From the NCBI GenBank assembly GCA_022781985.1, contig JALESH010000048.1:1-64000 (forward strand): 64,000 nt of DNA, given 5' to 3'. This stretch comes from Lachnospiraceae bacterium (GTDB lineage: Bacteria; Bacillota; Clostridia; Lachnospirales; Lachnospiraceae). Each line of letters starts with the position of its first letter. Positions within the stretch are counted from its first letter, which is position 1. Below the pieces are notes generated by a model. That model saw only the letters and a program-made list of their open reading frames with translations. It was not told where the DNA came from and did no database searches. The translations under genes were made by a program, and so were the position numbers. Positions 57,375 through 64,000 of this stretch are shown one piece after another.

Positions 57375-57403
57375 TGGGTAGAAAGTGTGAGGAGGATAGA
57401 ATA

Positions 57404-57769
57404 ATGGCAAGGATTTTAATAGTAGATGATTCCAGGACATCCCGTAAGATGTTGAAAGAAGTGCTGGAGAATGCCGGATACGAGATTGCAGGAGAGGCTG
57501 CAAATGGCGAGGAAGGCATCATTATGTACAGGGACTTAAAGCCGGATGCGGTGACTATGGATATCACAATGCCTGTCATGAACGGTTTGGATGCCCTGGC
57601 TGTCATCAAAAAAGAGGATGAGGCTGCCAAAGTGATCATGATCACCGCTGCGGGCCAAAAGGAAAAGATCGTCCGCGCGATTAAAATAGGAGCAGATGAT
57701 TTCATTCCCAAGCCCTATGAAGCAGAGCAGGTGATCAACACCTTGGAGCATGTGCTGGGCAGCCAATAA
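57404..57769 (+). CDS. CheY-like single-domain response regulator
   Basis: The 121-residue receiver has the acidic patch VDDSRTSRK, phospho-acceptor Asp in VTMDITMPVMNG, the conserved Thr in MITAAGQ (as T-A) and Lys in IPKPYEA. No output domain. GAGGAGG is placed before ATG 57404, so the track's ten extra codons are unlikely. It is paired with the CheX-like gene, its probable phosphatase. Whether it serves flagellar chemotaxis or another pathway cannot be seen here. Confidence 0.92.
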   Translation: MARILIVDDSRTSRKMLKEVLENAGYEIAGEAANGEEGIIMYRDLKPDAVTMDITMPVMNGLDALAVIKKEDEAAKVIMITAAGQKEKIVRAIKIGADDFIPKPYEAEQVINTLEHVLGSQ

Positions 57770-57796
57770 AAAATATAAAAAAATTTAAAAAAGGGC

Positions 57797-57825
57797 TTGC
57801 ATTATTTTTGATTTTGTAATATACT
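57797..57825 (+). promoter_or_regulatory. Promoter of tRNA-Glu
   Basis: TTGCAT and TATACT separated by exactly 17 bases, 38 bases before the tRNA. Confidence 0.65.
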
Positions 57826-57863
57826 AACGAAGTCGGCAGATGAAACAGAAAAAATGCTGATCT

Positions 57864-57935
57864 GGCTCGTTGGTCAAGCGGTCAAGACGCCGCCCTCTCA
57901 CGGCGGAAACAGGGGTTCGATTCCCCTACGAGCTG
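57864..57935 (+). tRNA. tRNA-Glu (anticodon CTC)
   Basis: The 72-base cloverleaf has acceptor GGCTCGT/ACGAGCT (first pair G-T), discriminator G, anticodon stem CCGCC/GGCGG around CTCTCAC with CTC at 57897-57899, and T-arm TTCGATT. The 3' CCA is not encoded. CTC reads GAG codons only, so a TTC isoacceptor must exist elsewhere. Two track ORFs crossing it are shadows. Confidence 0.95.
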
Positions 57936-57965
57936 CGACTGTTGTTTATGAACAGCCCAACCCAG

Positions 57966-58013
57966 CAAAGTGCTGAAAGTTCCGAGTTTTGGAATTTTCA
58001 GCACTTTGTTTTT
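57966..58013 (+). terminator. Terminator of tRNA-Glu
   Basis: CAAAGTGCTGAAA and TTTCAGCACTTTG pair in a long stem with an inner TTCC/GGAA pairing, followed by TTTTT. Confidence 0.88.
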
Positions 58014-58034
58014 GCTCAGAAACCAGTGGAAAGA

Positions 58035-58114
58035 AGCATCCGCTGTGGGGACGGCCCAAGGAAGGGAGCAGTCACCGAAGGTCTGCTCCTGCCATGATGA
58101 AAAAGACAGATGCT
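58035..58114 (+). other. Unassigned hairpin-rich leader region before the GH101 gene
   Basis: GGAGCAG and CTGCTCC (58065-58089) form a 7-bp stem with an 11-base loop, nested within a weaker AGCATC/GATGCT pairing (58035-58040 with 58109-58114). No ORF is credible in 57936-58285. AT-rich sequence with a TATAAT at about 58138 follows and may carry a promoter. I could not match a known riboswitch. Confidence 0.35.
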
Positions 58115-58285
58115 CTGTACTTCCGGATAATTTTTTGTTATAATAATCTCTAACTATAAAATTCTCATATAGTTTCAGCCAGTCATCTAAAGAGGAAGAA
58201 TTCACGAAAGAAAGGGGGGTAGGGGGATCTGGCTATACATTTTAAAACAAGAATCTGATGATATGGAGAGAAGGGGGTATCAGAA

Positions 58286-61200
58286 TTGACAAAATATAAG
58301 ACGAAAAAGGCGCTTCCGGCCCTTCTGATGGCATGTACCATGGCCGTCAGTCAGATGGCGCCGCTCAGTGCGCAGGCCGCAGAGTCTGCCCTGTTTACGG
58401 CAGAGGAAGCAGAAAGGAAGGAAGGTGCAGAGCTTGCGGGAGCTGTGCAGGCAACCGGGCAGCCGGAGATTCCCACGGTGACCAATGGGGAAGGAGAAAC
58501 TCAGACAGAGGAGACAGCAGGACGCAAGTGGTTCACGATTACAGGCGGCGCAAACAATGGCGGAGGTCATAGTTACGGAAATGCTGGTGTCAGTGCGCCC
58601 ATCCTTTTGCTGGATAATACCAGGAGGATGGAGGAATCGGGGGAGCTTTCCCTTACCTTAAAGCCCAGTAACAACTGGGGAGTATTCTATAGCTATGTGG
58701 ACGACAGCAAGTGGCTCTATGTGGGCTATGACAGCAGCAGCCAGTGGTATTATCAGTACAAATTTGGCACCACGGAATCCTATCCCAGGATCACCGGCCT
58801 GCCTGCGCCCACACAGGGGGAGGAGCTTCAGATGACTGTCTCCCTCAACAGAGAGACGCTTTCCGTGACGGTCAACGGCACCACGGTGCGAGTGACCAAT
58901 CAGGCCCTGATCAACTTTGCAGAGGCGGTAGGCAGCAATGGAAGGTTCGGAGTAAAGACCAATGTGCAGAGTTCCATTTCCTTTGCGGATGTGCGGTATA
59001 ACAATACGGACTGCATGTCTGACGAATGGGTGTTCTGTGCAGAGCGTGAAGGACAGCAGAAGAGTGAAACGGTAGCACCGCTCTTCACCCTGACCGGTAC
59101 GGTAAAGAATGGGGAAAATCAACCCATTCCCGGCGCGGTAGTACGGGTGGGAGTCAAGAGCGCTGTCACCGATGAGAACGGTGCATACAGCCTGTCCGGC
59201 CTGGAGGCCAAGGCTTATGCCATAGCCGTTACCAAGCCCGGCTATCAGGCTTATTCGGAGACTGTGACCATAGCAGAGCCGGGAGAGGGCGGAGCTGCCA
59301 ATACCAAGGATGTGGTGCTCCAGGCCAAGCCGGATCTGCCTCTGGACAGATATGACACCATCCAGTCCGACGAGATGAAGGTATATATCGGCAAGCAGTT
59401 CCCCTTGGTGGCAAGGTACCAGATGCTGGAAAACGGACAGCCCAGGGAAGGAGTTTTCTTCAGGGGAAATGAAGGAGAGCTGAATCAGGTGGCGATTAAC
59501 GGTGTGCAGATTACTCCTGTCGTAACAGTGGAGGAGACCACCGCCACATCCAGAACCTATGTCCTGCAGTGTACAGGAAGCGGCGGTCTCAGTCTGACCA
59601 TGAAGGTGAAGATCAGTGTGGAAGGCAACAATCTGACCTGGCAGGTCACAGAGCTGACAAAGGGAGAGGGCTGCCCGGCCATCGCCACCATCCATGTACC
59701 CGGACTGAATCTGCTGACAGTGGATGCGGCAGAGGAAAATGCCGGCTTTGCAGGGGCAAAGACTTCCACAACCACCACCGTCAGCGGGGATGAGTTCATT
59801 GATTTTGAAGAGGGCTTTGCGCCCATGGACTCTGACGGCTACCTGTATGGGTTTTTGCAGAACGGAAGTCTGAGCGCGGGCCTGTTCAGCAATTCAGAAG
59901 CAGAAGGAGACAAACGAGTGCTCCGCAGCAATGGAGCGGATACCATCAGTCTCAACAGTGCAGCCTGGTATTATGAGCTGGGAGACAGGAACGGACAGAA
60001 CTGGATCAACGCCAGGGAGAACTTTGATACCTATCCTGTCAGCGAGCTGCCCTGCGCAAAGGTAGCCATTGCGGCAGATGCCAATGGGGATGGGGACATT
60101 GACTGGAATGACGGCGCCCTGGCATTCAGGGATATTATGAATATTCCTTATGGCTCCGAGAAGGTAAAGGATGCGGTCAACCACCGTATCGTCATGAACT
60201 TTGCAAGTATGGCGCCCAACCCCTTCCTTGCCACAGCGGACAATATCAAAAAGGTATATCTGGCCACAGATGGCCTGCCTCAGTCCGTGGTTCTCAAGGG
60301 CTACGGAAATGAGGGTCATGACTCCGCCAACTCTGAATATGCGGATATCGCTGAGCGTGAGGGCGGTGTGGAGGATTTCCAGGATCTGATCAGGATCGCT
60401 CATGATTATAATACAGAGATCGGCATACATATCAACGCACAGGAGGCCTATCCAGAGGCGGCGTCCTTTCATGAGGAAATGCTGGAAAATCCCATTGGAA
60501 ACGGCTGGGGATGGCTGGATCAGTCCCATGTCATAGATAAGCGCTGGGATCTTGCCAGCCAGGCCAGATGGAAGAGGCTGGTACAGCTCTATGACAGAAT
60601 CAACGGCACCAGCTTTTACAGCAGACAGTGGCCTGACCCGGTTCTGAATTCCCTTGGTGAGGTAACAGCCTCCCGTGAGGAGATCCGAAGGGATGCAGAG
60701 AGCCGTGAGGACAACATGGACTTTATCTATCTGGATGTCTGGTATCAGGATTCCTGGGAGACCAGAAGGATAGCAGAGGAGTTCCGCACCCTGGGCTGGA
60801 GATTTACCACGGAGTTCAGCGCAGAGGGTGAGTATGATTCCACCTGGCAGCACTGGTCCACAGATGCGGTCTACGGCGGGGCTACCTCCAAGGGCTTCAA
60901 CAGCAGTATCATTCGGTTTATTCGGAACGACCAGAGGGATTCTCAGGTGCTGAACTATCCCTCCTTTGGAGGAGCAGCAGACAATCCCCTTTTGGGAGGG
61001 TACCGCCTCTACGGCTTTGAGGGCTGGCAGGGCGACCAAAACTTTGATAACTATATCAGGCAGACCTTTAACCAGAACCTGCCCACCAGATTCCTGCAGC
61101 ATTATTATGTGACGGATTGGGAGAACTACGGAGAGGGCGAGACCTCCCCGGTAGGAAACCAGGAGAAGCAGATCACCCTGAAGAACGATGAGGGTGATGA

Positions 61201-64000
61201 GGTGGTTGTCACAAGAAAAACAGAGCAGCGTACCGATGAAAACATCGAACGGATCATCACCCTAAATGGCAAAAAGGTTTTGGAGGATGTGACCTATCTG
61301 CTGCCCTGGACAGACAATGATGACGGCACCCTGAAGCTGTATCACTGGAACCTGGAGGGAGGAACCACTACCTGGGAGCTTCCTGCCCAGTGGAGCGGCG
61401 TAAGCAGTGTTGTTATGTATGAGCTGTCCGATCAGGGACGCATCCATGCAAGGACGGTAGAGGTATCCGGAGGACAGGTGACCTTGACGGCAGAGGCTGC
61501 AACTGCTTATGTAGTAGTGCGGGATGCAGGAGAAAAGACGCTGAAAGCAGGGTTCGGTGAGAGAGATTATGTGGCGGATCCCGGATTCAACGGCTATGAA
61601 GCGGGGGAAAGCCTGTCAGCGGAGGACTGGTCCGGAGACATCGGCGATGAAGCTGTAGTAGTGGAAAAGGCATCCACAGGGGATCAAAGGCTGGCTTTCA
61701 ACAGTCCTGAGATGGGCGTGGCTGTCACTACCGCCATCAGCGGGCTGAAACCAGGAACAGACTATGTGGCTGAGGTCAATGTAGAAAATAACAGTGATGC
61801 GGCAGCTTCCATCACGGTGGATGCGGGAGAAAAAACGGTTTCCAATTACACCGGCCGCTCCATCCTGGCTAACTATGTACAGTGCGATCCTAAGCACAAC
61901 ACAAAAATGCAGCGTATGCAGATATCCTTTACAGCGGAGGCCGATACCGCACAGCTGACTCTTGCCAGGGAGGCGGGAGAGGGTTCCACCTATATGGATG
62001 ATATCCGTATTGTAGAAAAGTCCCTGGATAACTTTAAGCAGGACGGCAGCTTTGAACAGGATTTTGAAACGGTAGTACAGGGCATCTATCCCTTTGTACT
62101 CAGTTCCGCGCAGGGGGTTTCCGATCCCCGCACCCATCTGTCCCAGAAGCATGAGCCATATACCCAGAAGGGATGGAATGGAAGGATAATTGATGATGTA
62201 ATTGACGGAGAATGGTCTCTGAAGCATCACTGCAGAACCAACGGCATTGTCTATCAGACCCTGCCCCAGACCTTCCGCTTTGAACCCGGCAAGGTCTATC
62301 AGGTGGAATTTGATTATCAGTCCGGCCCCAACCAGGCCTATGCTGTAGTTGTGGGAAATGGAACAGACTATACGGCGCCTCAGGCATCGGAGAGACTGCC
62401 TCAGGCAACAACCACACAGCATGTGGAGATGGAGGTGACCGGAGCCGGCAACGGCCAGACCTGGATCGGGCTCTATATGAATTCCACCGGTGTGGCAGAT
62501 AACGTGATGGGCGGCATGGACTTCGTGCTGGATAATCTGGTGATCAGGGAAAAGCAGGGCGCCGTTGCAGCAACTCTGGACAAAGAAACTCTCTATAAGG
62601 GAGAAACAGCCAATATTCTGGGCAGCAGCCTGGAGCAGATCACATGGACTTCTTCTGCTCCCGGGGTGGCAGAGGTGGATAAGGCAGCCTCCAAGGTGAA
62701 GGCGCTGTCTGCAGGTACAGCTACCCTGACAGCCGCACTGCCGGATGGTTCCACCCTCACCTTTACGGTTACGGTGAAGGAAGAGGTAATCAGTGAGATT
62801 TCCGCTAATGAGCTGGGAGAAGTGACCGCCACAGCCAATACGGCAGAAACCCAGCATGAGCAGGCCGGAGCTGAAAAAGCAGTGGACGGCAATTCTGGTA
62901 CCATCTGGCATTCACAATATTCTGCACCCTTTACGGTGACCCTGAACAATCCTGCAGTGCTTACCATAGATCTGGGCAGGGCGGTGACCATGGGAGGCTT
63001 CAAGTTCCAGCAGAGACCCAGTGCCAACAATGGAAGGGTTCAGCGGTTCAGCTACCGCATCCTGGCTGAGGACGGATCTGAGCTGGCTGCCGGCAGCAAT
63101 ATAACAGTAAGCGAGGCGGATCAGGCCAACGGTGCATGGGTATATGCCTTCCTGTCGGAGGCAAAGACCGGTCGGTATATTGAGATTTCGGTAGTGCAGG
63201 GCCGCGGAAACTTTGCAGCGATCGCAGAAGTGGCTCCCATCAGGGTAGAGCGGCTGGCTGAGACAGCCACGCTGGAAAACCAGACCCTGGATGCCGGCAG
63301 CAGAAGGAAGCTGGTGCCCTCATCTCCGGAGGGTACAGTGGTGAAAGGTCTGGTATGGACCTCTTCCGATGAAAAAATAGCCACAGTGGACAAAAATGGT
63401 GTGATCACAGCGATAAAGCCGGGCAGCGCAACCATTACTGCAGCCAATGCAGTAGGGCTTACAGTTCAGTGTACCGTAACAGTTACGGAAGCAGAGACTG
63501 TGGACTATGGTGCTTTGCAAAAAGCCATCCAGGCAGCGGAAAAGACAGATCTGTCCAAGTATCAGGACGGTACAGAGAAGACAGCGTTTACCCGGGCTCT
63601 GAGTGAGGCTAAGAGGGTGCTGGAAGAAAGAGCAGACCAGGCGGCAGCTGATGCGGCAGCTGAGGCTCTGACAAAGGCCCAGGCGGCGCTGAAGCCTGTA
63701 GCCGCAGATCCCAAGCCCCAGCCCAAGCCCTGGCCTTTCAGCGATATTCCGGTGAATTCGGGCTGGAAATATGACAATGCAAAATATGTATATGACAATG
63801 ACATCATGAATGGTATCTCCGGTACGAAGCTGTTTGATCCTGACGGAAAGCTGAACCGAGCCATGTTTGCTACGGTGCTCTACCGTATGGCCGGCAATCC
63901 GTCCATAGCATTCGAAAACAAATTTACGGATGTAAAGGATGGCCAATATTACAGCAAGGCCATCATCTGGGCCAACAGACAGGGAATCGTCCAGGGCTTT
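58286..64000 (+). CDS. Secreted endo-alpha-N-acetylgalactosaminidase (GH101), SLH-anchored, cut by window end
   Basis: No stop appears from TTG 58286 (AAGGGGG 8 bases upstream) to the right edge, 1905 codons. In order: signal peptide (KALPALLMACTMAVSQMAPLSAQA); a lectin-like region; a carboxypeptidase-regulatory-like fold (about 267-350); the GH101 region with NHRIVMNFASMAPNPF (near 630), LKGYGNEGHDSANSEYADI and MDFIYLDVW (likely nucleophile Asp near 816); a Big_2 Ig fold (about 1425-1500); F5/8-type carbohydrate-binding domain (about 1505-1650); a second Big_2; a FIVAR helix pair; and SLH repeats from about 1815 (FSDIPVNSGW...). The family frees the Gal-beta-1,3-GalNAc core from mucin-type O-glycoproteins. 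This indicates a mucin user with an S-layer-type wall attachment. Confidence 0.9.
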   Translation, partial: MTKYKTKKALPALLMACTMAVSQMAPLSAQAAESALFTAEEAERKEGAELAGAVQATGQPEIPTVTNGEGETQTEETAGRKWFTITGGANNGGGHSYGNAGVSAPILLLDNTRRMEESGELSLTLKPSNNWGVFYSYVDDSKWLYVGYDSSSQWYYQYKFGTTESYPRITGLPAPTQGEELQMTVSLNRETLSVTVNGTTVRVTNQALINFAEAVGSNGRFGVKTNVQSSISFADVRYNNTDCMSDEWVFCAEREGQQKSETVAPLFTLTGTVKNGENQPIPGAVVRVGVKSAVTDENGAYSLSGLEAKAYAIAVTKPGYQAYSETVTIAEPGEGGAANTKDVVLQAKPDLPLDRYDTIQSDEMKVYIGKQFPLVARYQMLENGQPREGVFFRGNEGELNQVAINGVQITPVVTVEETTATSRTYVLQCTGSGGLSLTMKVKISVEGNNLTWQVTELTKGEGCPAIATIHVPGLNLLTVDAAEENAGFAGAKTSTTTTVSGDEFIDFEEGFAPMDSDGYLYGFLQNGSLSAGLFSNSEAEGDKRVLRSNGADTISLNSAAWYYELGDRNGQNWINARENFDTYPVSELPCAKVAIAADANGDGDIDWNDGALAFRDIMNIPYGSEKVKDAVNHRIVMNFASMAPNPFLATADNIKKVYLATDGLPQSVVLKGYGNEGHDSANSEYADIAEREGGVEDFQDLIRIAHDYNTEIGIHINAQEAYPEAASFHEEMLENPIGNGWGWLDQSHVIDKRWDLASQARWKRLVQLYDRINGTSFYSRQWPDPVLNSLGEVTASREEIRRDAESREDNMDFIYLDVWYQDSWETRRIAEEFRTLGWRFTTEFSAEGEYDSTWQHWSTDAVYGGATSKGFNSSIIRFIRNDQRDSQVLNYPSFGGAADNPLLGGYRLYGFEGWQGDQNFDNYIRQTFNQNLPTRFLQHYYVTDWENYGEGETSPVGNQEKQITLKNDEGDEVVVTRKTEQRTDENIERIITLNGKKVLEDVTYLLPWTDNDDGTLKLYHWNLEGGTTTWELPAQWSGVSSVVMYELSDQGRIHARTVEVSGGQVTLTAEAATAYVVVRDAGEKTLKAGFGERDYVADPGFNGYEAGESLSAEDWSGDIGDEAVVVEKASTGDQRLAFNSPEMGVAVTTAISGLKPGTDYVAEVNVENNSDAAASITVDAGEKTVSNYTGRSILANYVQCDPKHNTKMQRMQISFTAEADTAQLTLAREAGEGSTYMDDIRIVEKSLDNFKQDGSFEQDFETVVQGIYPFVLSSAQGVSDPRTHLSQKHEPYTQKGWNGRIIDDVIDGEWSLKHHCRTNGIVYQTLPQTFRFEPGKVYQVEFDYQSGPNQAYAVVVGNGTDYTAPQASERLPQATTTQHVEMEVTGAGNGQTWIGLYMNSTGVADNVMGGMDFVLDNLVIREKQGAVAATLDKETLYKGETANILGSSLEQITWTSSAPGVAEVDKAASKVKALSAGTATLTAALPDGSTLTFTVTVKEEVISEISANELGEVTATANTAETQHEQAGAEKAVDGNSGTIWHSQYSAPFTVTLNNPAVLTIDLGRAVTMGGFKFQQRPSANNGRVQRFSYRILAEDGSELAAGSNITVSEADQANGAWVYAFLSEAKTGRYIEISVVQGRGNFAAIAEVAPIRVERLAETATLENQTLDAGSRRKLVPSSPEGTVVKGLVWTSSDEKIATVDKNGVITAIKPGSATITAANAVGLTVQCTVTVTEAETVDYGALQKAIQAAEKTDLSKYQDGTEKTAFTRALSEAKRVLEERADQAAADAAAEALTKAQAALKPVAADPKPQPKPWPFSDIPVNSGWKYDNAKYVYDNDIMNGISGTKLFDPDGKLNRAMFATVLYRMAGNPSIAFENKFTDVKDGQYYSKAIIWANRQGIVQGF

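Noticed and set aside
57882-58205. 107-aa minus ORF and 75-aa plus ORF over tRNA-Glu
   Set aside because: Both run across the tRNA and its terminator hairpin; neither shows a ribosome binding site or recognisable motif.
61616-62911. 431-aa minus-strand ORF opposite the GH101 gene, and other long minus ORFs there
   Set aside because: The plus-strand frame is open for 1905 codons with clear domains; the minus ORFs have shadow-like Cys/His/Leu composition and no ribosome binding sites.

Overview
The window reads as chromosomal DNA of a gut Lachnospiraceae (Clostridium cluster XIVa) bacterium. The evidence is moderate G+C, AGGAGG-type ribosome binding sites, PolC-type replicase, a T-box upstream of thrS, class I PurE, ClpC next to RadA, DUF1540 and DUF6110-like small proteins, and a secreted SLH-anchored GH101 endo-alpha-N-acetylgalactosaminidase typical of mucin degraders. 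I see no transposase, integrase, phage gene or CRISPR array; this is mostly core genome with several lineage-specific genes.

Layout. 1-4.7 kb: the 3' part of a chemotaxis receptor gene broken by an amber codon, pyrE, two small membrane proteins and a long M29 aminopeptidase. 4.8-8.3 kb: purE-purM-purN-purD in tightly packed or overlapping order. 8.3-10.1 kb: a zinc-ribbon/HTH protein and a membrane-anchored SH3b protein. 10.1-15.1 kb: a YtrA-type GntR regulator overlapping clpC, with a perfect palindrome on its promoter, then a small conserved protein and radA. 15.1-19.7 kb: a heterodimeric ABC exporter, lspA, and a gene frameshifted by a 13-bp tandem duplication. 19.8-24.9 kb: a SEC-C protein, T-box-thrS, a DUF1540 protein and the infC-rpmI-rplT operon, with an attenuator-like leader and an ATT start for infC.

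25-33.5 kb is a phosphate-starvation block: pstSCAB-phoU, a Na/Pi cotransporter with a PhoU-like tail, and a PhoB/PhoR-like two-component pair. PhoP/PhoB-box-like 11-bp-period repeats precede pstS and the cotransporter gene. 33.5-38 kb: an AGCS symporter, an NdpA-like protein, a Mbeg1-like protein, a class I glutamine amidotransferase-like hydrolase and tRNA-Trp. 38-43 kb: ahpC with a reversed-order AhpF-like reductase, then a small peptide, a DUF6110-like protein and a P1B-type ATPase gene split by an amber codon.

43.2-56.4 kb is a growth and envelope block: pyrH, frr, uppS, cdsA, dxr, rseP, a PP2C phosphatase/Ser-Thr kinase pair, ispG and polC. The phosphatase and kinase genes both lack ATG/GTG/TTG starts in good register with their Shine-Dalgarno sequences and seem to start at ATT (or ATA) and ATC. 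56.5-57.8 kb encodes a CheX-like phosphatase with MshEN/T2SSE-N-like N-terminal repeats plus a stand-alone CheY. tRNA-Glu(CTC) follows, and then the GH101 gene, which runs off the right edge. The points I think most deserve follow-up are the clustered rare start codons, the MshEN-like/CheX/CheY module, the GntR-clpC operator, the multi-hairpin element between rplT and pstS, and three gene-breaking lesions (two amber codons and one 13-bp duplication).
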